Shown here piece after piece: positions 46,030-54,888 of a DNA stretch of 64,000 bases. The DNA is from Bacillota bacterium. GTDB lineage: Bacteria; Bacillota; Sulfobacillia; Sulfobacillales; Sulfobacillaceae. The notes below the pieces were generated by a model, which saw only the letters and a program-made list of their open reading frames with translations, was not told where the DNA came from and made no database searches. The position numbers were made by a program, and so were the translations under genes. Each line of letters begins with the position of its first letter. Within the stretch, counting starts at the first letter, position 1. The stretch is taken from the NCBI GenBank assembly GCA_021821465.1, contig JAKACM010000011.1:1-64000 (forward strand). Direction: 5' to 3'.

Positions 46030-46048
46030 TAACTAATCAAATTTATTA
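46030..46048. promoter_or_regulatory. candidate ROK operator (upstream of the cluster)
   Basis: The minus strand reads TAATAAATTTGATTAGTTA, 16 of 19 identical to the site at 39715-39733. It ends 18 bases before the first codon of the cluster, where repressor binding would block transcription. Confidence 0.55.
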
Positions 46049-46509
46049 AATCAAAATCATGTTACCTAAACAGTGTATGATTTGCAAGAGCTTTAAATTT
46101 ATTTGTTCAATTCACTGAATTTGATCATATAGGCTGTGTTGTGGCAGGTAAAGGTTAGTGCTTGGTTTTTACGACAAGAGCAACACAATCCGGATGCCAA
46201 TTGATCCCGGAGACACAGGTGAGTTGCCGGATCAGACTCCGCCCGTGTCCGTCGGCTGAAGCCAATGATCTGAAATCTCCGGACGGCAAACCGGCAGTCC
46301 GGTCGCCTTGAAAGACAGTCCTTTTTTTGACTGAACCGCCGGGATTCAAGAGCCGCACCACAGGATTCCGGGGCCGTGTTGAGTCTCACTCGGGAGTCTT
46401 TCACCTGTGCTGCATAAAATTGCGATGATGCGAACAATTTATCAGTATCGGGTGTCCCACAACACCTTTCGTGACACTCAACGATTACGCGTTTAAGGAG
46501 TCTTGATCC
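46049..46509. other. divergent intergenic region
   Basis: About 460 bases that should hold the promoters of the minus-strand cluster and of the plus-strand phospholipase D-like gene. A long minus-strand frame that crosses it is a shadow. AAGGAG at about 46495 is the ribosome site of the next gene. Confidence 0.4.
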
Positions 46510-47562
46510 ATGATTTTTTCGCAGATTGGTTCCTTCATCCTTTCCGGCGTCTTCAGCCTGATCCTGAGCGCATTTGGTGTCATAGCACCCAGGACGGTAT
46601 TTGCAGCGTTTGCACCCTCGCCCGCCGCGTTTGCTATTCCTATCGTCCCATCTGCTCAGCTTGTATTGGAGCCGCACGCGGGTATCACACCCTGGCTGCG
46701 TCTGATTAGGCAAGCTCGCACCGGCATTGACGTCAATGCCTATCTGATCGACAACCCTGCGATCGCCCAAGCCCTGCGCCAAGCCGGATCCCGCGGCGTG
46801 CCTATTCAGGTGCTGCTGGCTCCCAATCCCTTTGGTGCCACCGATTGGGTTCCCCGCGAGCGGGCACTTCTTTCCACCATTCCCCATATCCTGGTTCGCC
46901 AGCCACCATCCCGATTTATTGGACCCTATACATTTGACCATGCAAAATATTTGGTCATCAACCCTAGCACCCCCTCTGTTCAAGCCCTTCTCGGCAGCGC
47001 CAATTTTACGGTTAGCGCCGTTAACGGGACGAACTTGGAAGCCGATGTCCTTGTCTCCGGAGCTCCGGCCCAAGCCGCCGCGGCGGTCTTTCATGCCGAT
47101 TGGACGGACCATCCCGCCGGGTCCGGTCCCCGGCGCGCATTGATTCTCTCACCCGGATCCCAAAGGACCATCACCACACTGTTGCGCACTCCTGGTCCGA
47201 TCGCCCTTAGTGCCGAAGAATTAGGGAACGATCGGGCATTGGACCAAGCCGTTGCACATGATGGCTCACGGGTTCATTTACTGTTGGCCGCGCCCTTATC
47301 CGCCGGCAGCCGGCGCCGGGCGCAAATGCTCACCCAGGCCGGAGTGCAAGTACGCACGCTCACTCATCCCGTGATACATGCCAAAGTGCTTATCACCACC
47401 ACCCAGGCCTTCGTGGGGTCAGAAAACCTGTCTTATGTTTCCTTAGCTCACAACCGCGAAATGGGTTGTCTCGTTCAAGGACCGGTCCGAACATCCTTAA
47501 TGCATTGGTTCACGCATTATTGGGCGCAGGCCCAGCCGCTCTCTTCTGCGCCCTCGTGGTAA
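46510..47562 (+). CDS. secreted phospholipase D-like protein
   Basis: A 350-residue exported protein. The first 35 residues are a signal (MIFSQIGSFILSGVFSLILSAF, with A-x-A sites after). Two HKD half-motifs are seen: TFDHAKYLVINPS then LLGSANFT (about residues 140-165), and VIHAKVLITTTQAFVGSENLS (about 292-312), so the active site can form in one chain. Members cleave phosphodiesters in lipids or nucleic acids. GC content and codon use are higher than in the neighbours, consistent with separate origin. AAGGAG precedes the ATG. A stand-alone gene. Confidence 0.88.
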   Translation: MIFSQIGSFILSGVFSLILSAFGVIAPRTVFAAFAPSPAAFAIPIVPSAQLVLEPHAGITPWLRLIRQARTGIDVNAYLIDNPAIAQALRQAGSRGVPIQVLLAPNPFGATDWVPRERALLSTIPHILVRQPPSRFIGPYTFDHAKYLVINPSTPSVQALLGSANFTVSAVNGTNLEADVLVSGAPAQAAAAVFHADWTDHPAGSGPRRALILSPGSQRTITTLLRTPGPIALSAEELGNDRALDQAVAHDGSRVHLLLAAPLSAGSRRRAQMLTQAGVQVRTLTHPVIHAKVLITTTQAFVGSENLSYVSLAHNREMGCLVQGPVRTSLMHWFTHYWAQAQPLSSAPSW

Positions 47563-48132
47563 AGGGGGCTGCCCAATTCGCTTCTTAAATCATCACCAAA
47601 CCCTGAAAAATCGCCATCCGCCCATTCCGGGAACATACGTATTGCCGGGCTCGGGCGATCAATTCATTATGGCCAGTCCTTGATTGAGTGTGAGGTGAGG
47701 GGTGATCGTGGAAATGAGCCGTTTGGCATCACGTGTTTGACCCAAAAACATGGGCGCACAAAGTCTCGATGCTCCACGGTAAGTATCCTCAGGCGATAAA
47801 AATGACAGCGCTCACTTAGCTATTTTGGTGCGTGTGACAAATTCGTTAATTCGTTCGGTATTTCCTTAACTCATTGTGATTCTCGTTATGATATTTGGTA
47901 TTATGGTCTATGACGTTCAGCCGATCGGTCCATTAATTTTGGATCACATGAGATATCATTATTTCCCGAAGGGTATTTGCAAGGCCAAGGGTAATTATCG
48001 TCTAAAATGATAGAATTTTCTATTATTTATGAGACTGACATTTCTTCGGCACATACCGGGCGAGAAGATTTATTGGAAAAAATATCAGGCAGGCCCTCAA
48101 TCTTTTCAGCAAACCAACAAGGAGAGGTAACA
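47563..48132. other. intergenic
   Basis: About 570 bases, AT-rich near 47830-48010, with no supported gene. The coding frame of the next gene extends up to 48007 but the extra part is not signal-like. AAGGAGAGG at 48119-48127 marks the true start. Confidence 0.45.
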
Positions 48133-49863
48133 ATGAATAAGAAAGGTGTTAGCGCAGCAAGTCTACTGTTGACTGCTATGATGGTGGCAACCGTGACCGG
48201 ATGCGGATCAGTCAAGTCTGCCTCAAATTCCCCCAACTCTCACAGTACCGTAGTGATTGCACTCCCGCCTCAAGTGTCCCCCAATTGGTTTTTCCCGGTG
48301 ATCTCCAGCGCCGATTATGGCGACGCTAATTTTGAAATGAATGTGATGATGTATGTTCCTCTTGTTCATATCTCGCGGACGGACGGCATTAATTATCAGC
48401 GTTCCTTGGCCTCTAGTATCACAGCTAACAAGACTGGTACGGTCTATACAGTACACTTGAATCCAAAATATCACTGGTCAAACGGAAAACCGGTGACAGC
48501 ACGTGACGTGGTATTTACTTGGAATATCCTCAAGGCTACCAGCACCGGAGCCTCCAACCTGCCTTGGGGCTACGGAGGAGCAGGCTCGGGAGGAATTCCT
48601 GCCCGTTGGGCTAATGTCGTGGCTCAAGGTTCGCACACCGTGGTGGTGACTTTAAATACCCCGTCCAATCCAGAGTGGTTTATCCATAACGGCCTCGGTC
48701 AAATTGTTCCCGTCCCGGCTTCCGTATGGGATAAACATCCACACAATATGGTGCAGGAATTGCAGTTCATCAAATCCGTGGCCGATAGCCCCTCTGCCTC
48801 ACCCTACAAGATTGTTGACGGCCCTTATCATTTCAGCCAAATGGCAGCGAACAACTTCTGGTCTTTCGTGCCCAATCCAAGGTATGCAGGGCATCGATCG
48901 CAGATTCAAAAAGTTATCTTTCAATATGAAACCTCCCCTGGTGCAGAATTCTTGGGATTGAAAACCGGAACAATAGATGTGGGCTATCTGCCGGCATCCA
49001 TGTGGAAGAATCATGCCCAATTAACCAAAGATGTTATGACAACACCCTATTACTTTGGGTTTACGTATCTGGAACCGGATTATAACACCAAGGCCCCAGG
49101 AGGGCTGGGGCCTACGTTCCGCCATTTGTACGTACGCCAAGCCATGGAAATGGGAATCAACCAGCCGGCCATTATCCAATCGTTATTTCATGGCTACGGT
49201 GTCAATGAGACCAACCCTATTCCCCAAAAACCCCAAACGATTTTTTACGATCCTAAGCTTGCCAACCCTCTATACCCGTACAACCCCGCCGCCGGCAAAC
49301 GCTTATTGGAGCAACACGGTTGGCATTTGACCAACGGCGTAATGACCAAAAACGGTGTCTCCCTGAAATTTACTTTGCTCTATATTTCGGGCAGCAATAC
49401 CGTAGCGAATTTGGTTCAGCTGATTAAAAATGACTGGGCGCAGGAAGGTATACAGGTAACTTTGCAACCGGGGCCGTTTGATCAAGTGTTAAGCACTGCC
49501 CAACAAACTGACCCGACAAAATGGGCCATGGCATTTTGGGGAACCAGCAGTTGGACCTATGAACCCGATTATTATCCCACAGGAGGAAGCTTTTACCTGA
49601 CCGGAGCCGGCGCCAATCAGGGCGGTTATAGCAATCCTCAGATGAACACATTAATAAAAAACTCCTATGCACCGGGTTCACCAAGTCAAACACTCAAAGC
49701 ATTGGATGCCTATCAAGCGTATGCCGCGCAACAATTGCCGGTAATTTGGCTACCATACACCCCGGTTTTTGATGAGCACGCTATTAATGTCCATGGCACG
49801 GTTAAAACCTTTAATCCGATTACCACATTCGTCTATCCAAACCTTTGGACAATATCTCCCTGA
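48133..49863 (+). CDS. peptide ABC transporter substrate-binding lipoprotein (orphan)
   Basis: A 576-residue SBP family 5 lipoprotein. Signal MNKKGVSAASLLLTAMMVA with lipobox TVTGC. Family signature YTVHLNPKYHWSNGKPVTARDVVFTWN. It is a close paralogue of the protein at 21804-23522 along its whole length, with shared PQVSPNWFFP, LPWGYGGAGSGGIPARW and the same C-terminal YPNLWT / SPNYWT pattern. No permease or ATPase gene is adjacent. The start is chosen by the ribosome site AAGGAGAGG. It may deliver to permeases elsewhere, or share those at 40764-42632. Confidence 0.9.
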   Translation: MNKKGVSAASLLLTAMMVATVTGCGSVKSASNSPNSHSTVVIALPPQVSPNWFFPVISSADYGDANFEMNVMMYVPLVHISRTDGINYQRSLASSITANKTGTVYTVHLNPKYHWSNGKPVTARDVVFTWNILKATSTGASNLPWGYGGAGSGGIPARWANVVAQGSHTVVVTLNTPSNPEWFIHNGLGQIVPVPASVWDKHPHNMVQELQFIKSVADSPSASPYKIVDGPYHFSQMAANNFWSFVPNPRYAGHRSQIQKVIFQYETSPGAEFLGLKTGTIDVGYLPASMWKNHAQLTKDVMTTPYYFGFTYLEPDYNTKAPGGLGPTFRHLYVRQAMEMGINQPAIIQSLFHGYGVNETNPIPQKPQTIFYDPKLANPLYPYNPAAGKRLLEQHGWHLTNGVMTKNGVSLKFTLLYISGSNTVANLVQLIKNDWAQEGIQVTLQPGPFDQVLSTAQQTDPTKWAMAFWGTSSWTYEPDYYPTGGSFYLTGAGANQGGYSNPQMNTLIKNSYAPGSPSQTLKALDAYQAYAAQQLPVIWLPYTPVFDEHAINVHGTVKTFNPITTFVYPNLWTISP

Positions 49864-50032
49864 ATTACCGTACATAAGCTATTTGTTCGTATTCGAAGCC
49901 AAAGGCACCTAAGGTCCTTCCAGGGGGATGGGTGGCGGATAAGTTTCATTCAGTGACAGCGATTGCCGGTTAGGACTTTCATCACCGTCCCGTGATCCGT
50001 TGCCAAAAGAGCCAGGTAGTGATTCCCGAGTG

Positions 50033-50899
50033 TTAGGATGGGTGTGGAGGCGATGACTCACTTTGTAACCGGATAAGCTCGTCCTTGGTTAAGTCGGTCC
50101 ACTCCATAATTTGCGCTAGATCGACTCCGGCCCGCAGCATCTTACGAGCTACTTCCAGGCTCTCTTCGAACCTGCCTTCTTTTAAGCCTTGGCGTCTCGC
50201 GCCTTCCATCCGTGAGAGTTCATCACGCAGGGCCTTCTGCCGTGCCTCATAGCGTTCCCGCGTGGCACGATCTTGGCTCAACCATTCCAGATTCGTCAGC
50301 GCTTGTTTCATGATCGGATCGTCCATTGCTAATTCCTCCAATTGCTCTGGGGTGTTTAACGTCAAAAACAATAACCACTGCGTCAGCCGGTGATGACTCA
50401 CCAACTCTTGTCGGCGAAATTTTGGCAGTTCCAGAAAATGTATCGTCAACGCATCGGAAAATCCTCGTCCCGAGTGCCGTTCTTGCAACGTAAATATCGT
50501 ATGACAGGTCGATTCCGGCCGCATCATAAAATCCACGATATTGACGGTTAACGTCGGATGCAGTTCCCAATAAGCCTGGCCTTCCGTGATTTGCCCGGTA
50601 AATAGCTTGGCCCAATAATATAACGTACGTCGATCAAAATCCGGATCGGGTGCTACTTGGACCTCCACATCTATGAGGGTGCCCCCTTCCGTGCGAGCCC
50701 GTACATCAACAATCCCGAGCTTATCGTCTGCCAGATCTTTATCCAAATACGGATTCAATAATTCCACCTGCGCAACTTTCGGCTGCCCGGCATCCATAAA
50801 CACGCTATTCAAAAAATCCTGCAACACGACCCGGTTCTCATCCGTACCAAACAGCCGTTTAAACACAAAATCCATGGTCGGGCTCAGCAAAGATTCCAT
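50033..50899 (-). CDS. Rpn family recombination-promoting nuclease / PD-(D/E)XK transposase-like protein
   Basis: A 288-residue protein of the Rpn/PDDEXK_2 group. It starts MESLLSPTMDFVFKRLFGTDENRVVLQDFLNSVF, the standard N-terminus of this family. The nuclease core is LGIVDVRARTEGGTLIDVEVQ (D...E-x-Q). The C-terminus is a coiled, Arg/Glu-rich region ending in KMLRAGVDLAQIMEWTDLTKDELIRLQ, as in related proteins. The start at 50899 has GGAAGG 5 bases away; an upstream TTG sits on top of the ribosome site. Rpn proteins cut DNA and promote RecA-independent recombination. They spread as mobile-like families. Confidence 0.88.
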   Translation of the reverse strand: MESLLSPTMDFVFKRLFGTDENRVVLQDFLNSVFMDAGQPKVAQVELLNPYLDKDLADDKLGIVDVRARTEGGTLIDVEVQVAPDPDFDRRTLYYWAKLFTGQITEGQAYWELHPTLTVNIVDFMMRPESTCHTIFTLQERHSGRGFSDALTIHFLELPKFRRQELVSHHRLTQWLLFLTLNTPEQLEELAMDDPIMKQALTNLEWLSQDRATRERYEARQKALRDELSRMEGARRQGLKEGRFEESLEVARKMLRAGVDLAQIMEWTDLTKDELIRLQSESSPPHPS

Positions 50900-50934
50900 G
50901 AAGCCTTCCAACCTCCAGTACTAAGCCAAATCTA

Positions 50935-51114
50935 TTATACTTCAGGCCCGGCGACCGATATCGCCAACTTGCGGGCCTGGGCCACTTTCCCGAAGGTATC
51001 GAGAAGGGTGTTGCCGTACTCAGCATAACCGGAGACTAGCCCACGTAACGCGTTTATTTTGATAGGATAAAGATACAACACGGTAAACGGACGGATTATG
51101 GTCAATAGAGTCAT
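50935..51114 (-). CDS. small hypothetical protein upstream of the Rpn gene
   Basis: A 59-codon frame (MTLLTIIRPFTVLYLYPIK...) with natural composition in its second half (INALRGLVSGYAEYGNTLLD, then FGKVAQARKLAISVAG). It ends 35 bases before the Rpn start. It may be a real small gene or the tail of a lost one. No family is recognised. Confidence 0.35.
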   Translation of the reverse strand: MTLLTIIRPFTVLYLYPIKINALRGLVSGYAEYGNTLLDTFGKVAQARKLAISVAGPEV

Positions 51115-51669
51115 AACCCCACTTTCGTGGAGTTCAATGTCAACGGCTCAACTGCAAAATCGCAATAATCTACTCGCAACGACAAATGATTGGGACCACG
51201 ACACATCGCTAGGAGTCTGGGATATGCTAATTGAGCAGACGTAAGCGGGTTGGCGCACTTCCCCATGGAGTGAACCGGACTAATAATGACAGACTCGGTC
51301 ACGAACGAGTGGCCAGGAATTTGATCGAACCCTCTGTGGGTAAAGCTCTCGTTAAGGGAGTCACGAATCCTCCCCTTGAAAAAAGAGGAGCGTCAAAATA
51401 GAATAAACGACTGTCATTCGCGGATTACTAGACACAAAGGTGCGGCTAGGACCACCGCATTATGTCTCGGTTTGGCAGTGTCTGTGGGGCTGAAGAAGTC
51501 CCACCCTTGAGAATATGCGGCCGACACCGGCATTACCCCGCCCGTGATGTGGCAGATGGGAGGGGTTCTTTCAAATTTTCTAATACAGAGCCCAAGATGT
51601 GGGTATCCGGGTACCTCTTGCTGACAAAGGTGGGATTCATCGTCTTGGGCGCAGGAGACTCCGGCCTCT
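51115..51669. other. intergenic
   Basis: About 550 bases between the small frame and the 3' end of the iscB relic. No gene is supported. The frames on the plus strand near 51462-51839 are antisense shadows of the relic or chance. Confidence 0.35.
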
Positions 51670-52632
51670 TTAGGCAGAGAGGAATGCGCCTTCTCTCCTT
51701 TCGTTTTGAGCTTTCTCGATCAGCAATGTGGAAGTTCGCAAAAGCCACCGCAAATTGCGGTAATGAGCACTGGCGTGGATCTTGGTTCCGTCCAATCTGC
51801 GCAGGTCAAAATATCCTCGACGACGCCGACCAAAAATGACGCATTCTTGGCCTTCAAACAGCACCGTGTGCTAGCGTCTCGGAAGGAGTCTTGCCGCCTC
51901 TGAAAGAGATGGGTCAGCCCCTCTGTGAATCTGACCATGGCCAGATTCACAGAGGGTGATCAGATTGCGCGGTGCATCTCCACCCGTTTTACGGGACTCG
52001 ATGTGGTGGACGTTTAGGATCTTGTCACCGGACTTCCCGCGACAATGCTGGCAGGTATGCTTATCCCGAAACAGCACGTACTCCCGTACATTCCAAAACC
52101 CCATCTGGTTACCTTCTTGATATTCAGCACCCGAAATCTCGGGGTTTTTGATCTTCTGCATATCGAATTGGGCCACTTCGACGGTAACACGGGTAACGGG
52201 CAGGATCTTCAATGCTTTCTCAATAACCTTGAGGTGAGTATCCACTTTGTTCTGAACCGATGGAGCCAACCATCCTTGTGGCGTCTTTCGATTCAGAAAC
52301 CGAGGCTTCCGGTAGCGTGTTTTGCGGTTTCTTCTTGATCGGCGGAACTCACATCGGGTAGCAAGAAGTTCCTGAATATCGGTGCGGAGCAATACTTCTG
52401 CTTCGTACAGCACTTTCTTTTCGGTGGTAGCGGATACGCCGATATGCTTTGTGCCGGCATCCACGCCTAAAAAGATCGGTTGTTTATAACCGGCACTGCC
52501 ATAGAGCCATTGGATCGTGAACGGTGTGCGTTGAATGACTTTAGCCTTACCTTCTTTCAACAGCAGGCGAGCCTTTCTCGGAGAGCAAGGCATCAAGGGG
52601 TGACCGTGTCTATTCAGTACATAGACGAGCAT
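51670..52632 (-). pseudogene. iscB: IscB RNA-guided nuclease, RuvC-III deleted and prematurely stopped
   Basis: An IscB, the ancestor type of Cas9. From ATG 52632 (RBS GGAGAG): PLMP motif (LMP at residues 13-15, the RNA contact domain), RuvC-I GVDAGTKHIGVS (Asp58), Arg-rich bridge helix EFRRSRRNRKTRYRKPRF, RuvC-II VTVEVAQFD (Glu152), and an intact HNH domain with CQHC and NVHHIESRKTGG then NLITLCESGHGQIH. After residue 253 comes TAG (51871-51873); in the same frame the sequence goes on as VLFEGQECVIFGRRRRGYFD then IHASAHYRNLRWL, the normal IscB C-terminus. About 100 residues including RuvC-III are missing between them. The RuvC nuclease must be dead. Confidence 0.85.
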
Positions 52633-53038
52633 CACGTCTCTCTCCTTTCGGAGTAAATTGTCCTTCTCCCATGTTGGAATCGCTTGTGATGTCCGCAGCA
52701 CCGCCCCGACTCCACAGGACTTTTAACCATGGACGACAGGGCCTGGAACTATATAAATCTCCGGAAATTTTTCCGTTTTTTCTGGGTCGTAAGGATAGCC
52801 TTGAGGCGATGGCGAATAGATCTGCGAAGGGGGATGAGCCTCATGGTCAAAATCACGAATAATTACGGCTATAGGTTGAAACCAAGGCTACCGAGAGATC
52901 CCAAGAAAAATTAAGTGCGATTTATATAGGACGTGCATCCCATGGTGTCGTGACAATCTCAACGTAGTGCGCTAGGCACTGAGGCTAGTCAATCTGAGTT
53001 TTTCAAGCTCCCGCTTCTCTAAGCGGGGAGTGGTTGAC
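52633..53038 (-). ncRNA. candidate omega RNA and element end of the iscB relic
   Basis: IscB guide RNAs are coded just upstream of iscB. On the minus strand this region begins with GTCAACCACTCCCCGCTT at 53038 and the hairpin CTCCCCGCTTAGAGAAGCGGGAG (53008-53030), then GC-rich stems (for example GCCTCAGTGCCTAGCGCAC), and runs to the ribosome site of iscB. No protein is coded on either strand. Boundaries and fold are inferred from position and style only. Confidence 0.4.
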
Positions 53039-53042
53039 TGCG

Positions 53043-53768
53043 TTAAGTTCGATGGACCGCATTAAGATTTGCCAATATGGTCTCTTCCACACTGTTCAAA
53101 TGCTCCAACATAGCTTTTTGCGCGGCCAAGACATCACCAGTTTTCACGGCCTCGGTCACAATCCGGTGGTCGTCAATGGACCGGCGTGCTCGCCCTGGTA
53201 TCTGTAAACTTTGCTTCCGAACCGCCTCCAAGAGTTCCAATAAATTGAGCATCAGCCTGCCAGCCACTGGGTTATGTGAAGCTAACACAAGTGTCGTATG
53301 AAACACTTGGTCCGCCTCAGCTACCACATCAATGTCAGATTCCGTGCCGTCATGAATTGCCTGGGCCGCAGCATCGGTCACTTCTTCCAACTTCGCCTGT
53401 TCTTCGGGCGTTGCCCGCACGGCGGCCCAACCCGCTGCCGCGGTTTCCAATGTTTTCCGGACTTCAAAGAGAGCTAAGACCGTGTCCGGTCGTACCACAA
53501 ACGGTGCCCACAAGGCATTGCCTAACGCTGTTCCCTCCGTGCCCTGTACAAAAATTCCCTTGCCATGCTGAATGGAAATCACACCCAACCCCGCCATGGT
53601 CCGTAATGCATCGCGAACCGTGGTGCGAGACACATTCAGTTGCACTGCCAAATCACGCTCCGCTGGCAAACGGTCACCGGGCGATAATTGTCCGGACTCA
53701 ATCTTCCGGAGGATTTCTTGTACGATCTGATCACGTAACGGAATACTTTGAGAAATCGGCTCAAACAT
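53043..53768 (-). CDS. GntR/FadR family transcriptional regulator
   Basis: A 241-residue repressor or activator of the FadR subfamily. The winged helix is LRDQIVQEILRKIESGQLSPGDRLPAERDLAVQLNVSRTTVRDAL, followed by the wing IQHGKGIFVQG. The C-terminal all-helical FCD domain (from about residue 90) binds a small carboxylate, often with a metal. The start at 53768 follows GAGGTGGGG. It ends the minus-strand sulfolactate-like cluster. Operators of the expected form TGGTnnnACCA are seen at 57223-57235 and 59102-59112, in front of suyA and the transporter genes, so it very likely controls this cluster. Confidence 0.9.
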   Translation of the reverse strand: MFEPISQSIPLRDQIVQEILRKIESGQLSPGDRLPAERDLAVQLNVSRTTVRDALRTMAGLGVISIQHGKGIFVQGTEGTALGNALWAPFVVRPDTVLALFEVRKTLETAAAGWAAVRATPEEQAKLEEVTDAAAQAIHDGTESDIDVVAEADQVFHTTLVLASHNPVAGRLMLNLLELLEAVRKQSLQIPGRARRSIDDHRIVTEAVKTGDVLAAQKAMLEHLNSVEETILANLNAVHRT

Positions 53769-53785
53769 CCCCCCACCTCTTTTCC

Positions 53786-54862
53786 TTATCGCATGGGTGT
53801 AAGCCGCGGTGCCTCGCACGCCTCCGCTAGGGTATTCAACTCCTGAAACAAATCCCGGTCGACCGGAATTCCATGTTGTTGAGAGTCTTGTCGCTGTCGG
53901 AGGGCTCGATCCCCCGGCAAACGAACCTTCTCCCCAGGCGTTGAAGGAACTTGGTAAATACCTTCTTCCAAGACTTGAATACGCGCATAAAACTCATCTC
54001 GAGACCCCAACCCGGCGGGATTGATCGCACAGAAAAAATGCCCAACATTGGATGCACCACTAAAGTCATTATACGGATTTTTGACCCCGGGACCAACACC
54101 CGAGCCACTTAAAACCCCCGATAATATTTCAACCACAAAGGCCAAAGCATATCCTTTGGCCCCCGCCATCGGCAATACCGCCCCCTTCAAAGCCGCCTCG
54201 GGGTCTGTCGTAGGATAGCCGTTCTCGTCAATGGCCCACTCAGGAGGGATTGGTTGCCTTAATCGGGCCGCTTGGATAATATTTCCGCGAGCAACCACCG
54301 AGGTGGCCAAATCCACAATGATCGGAACTGCGGCCGATCCTCGGGGAATGCCGAAAGCCATGGGATTGGTGCCCAAAAAAGGCGTTCGCCCTCCCCATGG
54401 TGCCATACCCGGCGGACTATTGGTCAAAGCCATGAGAATATGGCCACGACTCGCCGCTTCTTCGCAGTATACACTCATGGCTCCGGCATGATTGGATCTC
54501 TTGACCGTGACGATCCCCACCCCAAGATCCTCACTTAATCGCACAGCTTCTTCCATGGCTCGCCATGCCACCACCGGACCTAACCCGTTGTCTCCGTCCA
54601 CGGACATTAATACCGGAAACTGATCTTGTCGAAACCGCATTACCGGATTCGGCGCAATCACCCCTCTCCGAATCCGGTTCACATACAGAGACAAACGACT
54701 CACGCCATGGGTCCGTCTCCCACATAAATCCGCCTCGACCAACACATGGGCGGTGATAGCCGCGTCATCATGAGGAACCCGGACCTGTTCCAGCAATTTT
54801 TCCACAAATCGTGTCAAATCCATAGGAGACACGATAAAGATTTCCGAATAAGACGACGGCAT
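53786..54862 (-). CDS. Ldh family NAD(P)-dependent oxidoreductase (malate/L-lactate/sulfolactate dehydrogenase, ComC-like)
   Basis: A 358-residue dehydrogenase of the Ldh2/MDH2 fold, unrelated to classical Rossmann dehydrogenases. Signature pieces are EADLCGRRTHGVSRL, VSVDGDNGLGPVVAWRAM-like region, VGIVTVKRSNHAGAMSVY (His-Ala-Gly of the active site) and LTNSPPGMAPWGGRTPFLGTNP. AAGGAG upstream fixes the start at 54862. Members oxidise malate, lactate, ureidoglycolate or (R)-sulfolactate. Beside SuyAB the best guess is ComC-like (R)-sulfolactate dehydrogenase, giving sulfopyruvate; this rests on context. It ends 17 bases before the regulator start. Confidence 0.8.
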   Translation of the reverse strand: MPSSYSEIFIVSPMDLTRFVEKLLEQVRVPHDDAAITAHVLVEADLCGRRTHGVSRLSLYVNRIRRGVIAPNPVMRFRQDQFPVLMSVDGDNGLGPVVAWRAMEEAVRLSEDLGVGIVTVKRSNHAGAMSVYCEEAASRGHILMALTNSPPGMAPWGGRTPFLGTNPMAFGIPRGSAAVPIIVDLATSVVARGNIIQAARLRQPIPPEWAIDENGYPTTDPEAALKGAVLPMAGAKGYALAFVVEILSGVLSGSGVGPGVKNPYNDFSGASNVGHFFCAINPAGLGSRDEFYARIQVLEEGIYQVPSTPGEKVRLPGDRALRQRQDSQQHGIPVDRDLFQELNTLAEACEAPRLTPMR

Positions 54863-54888
54863 CCTCTCAATCTCCTTCCTCAAATCAC

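Noticed and set aside
46099-47112. Long minus-strand open frame of 337 codons
   Set aside because: It lies antisense to the phospholipase D-like gene, which has a signal peptide, two HKD motifs and a ribosome site. The antisense peptide is Gly/Arg/Cys-rich and unlike any protein.
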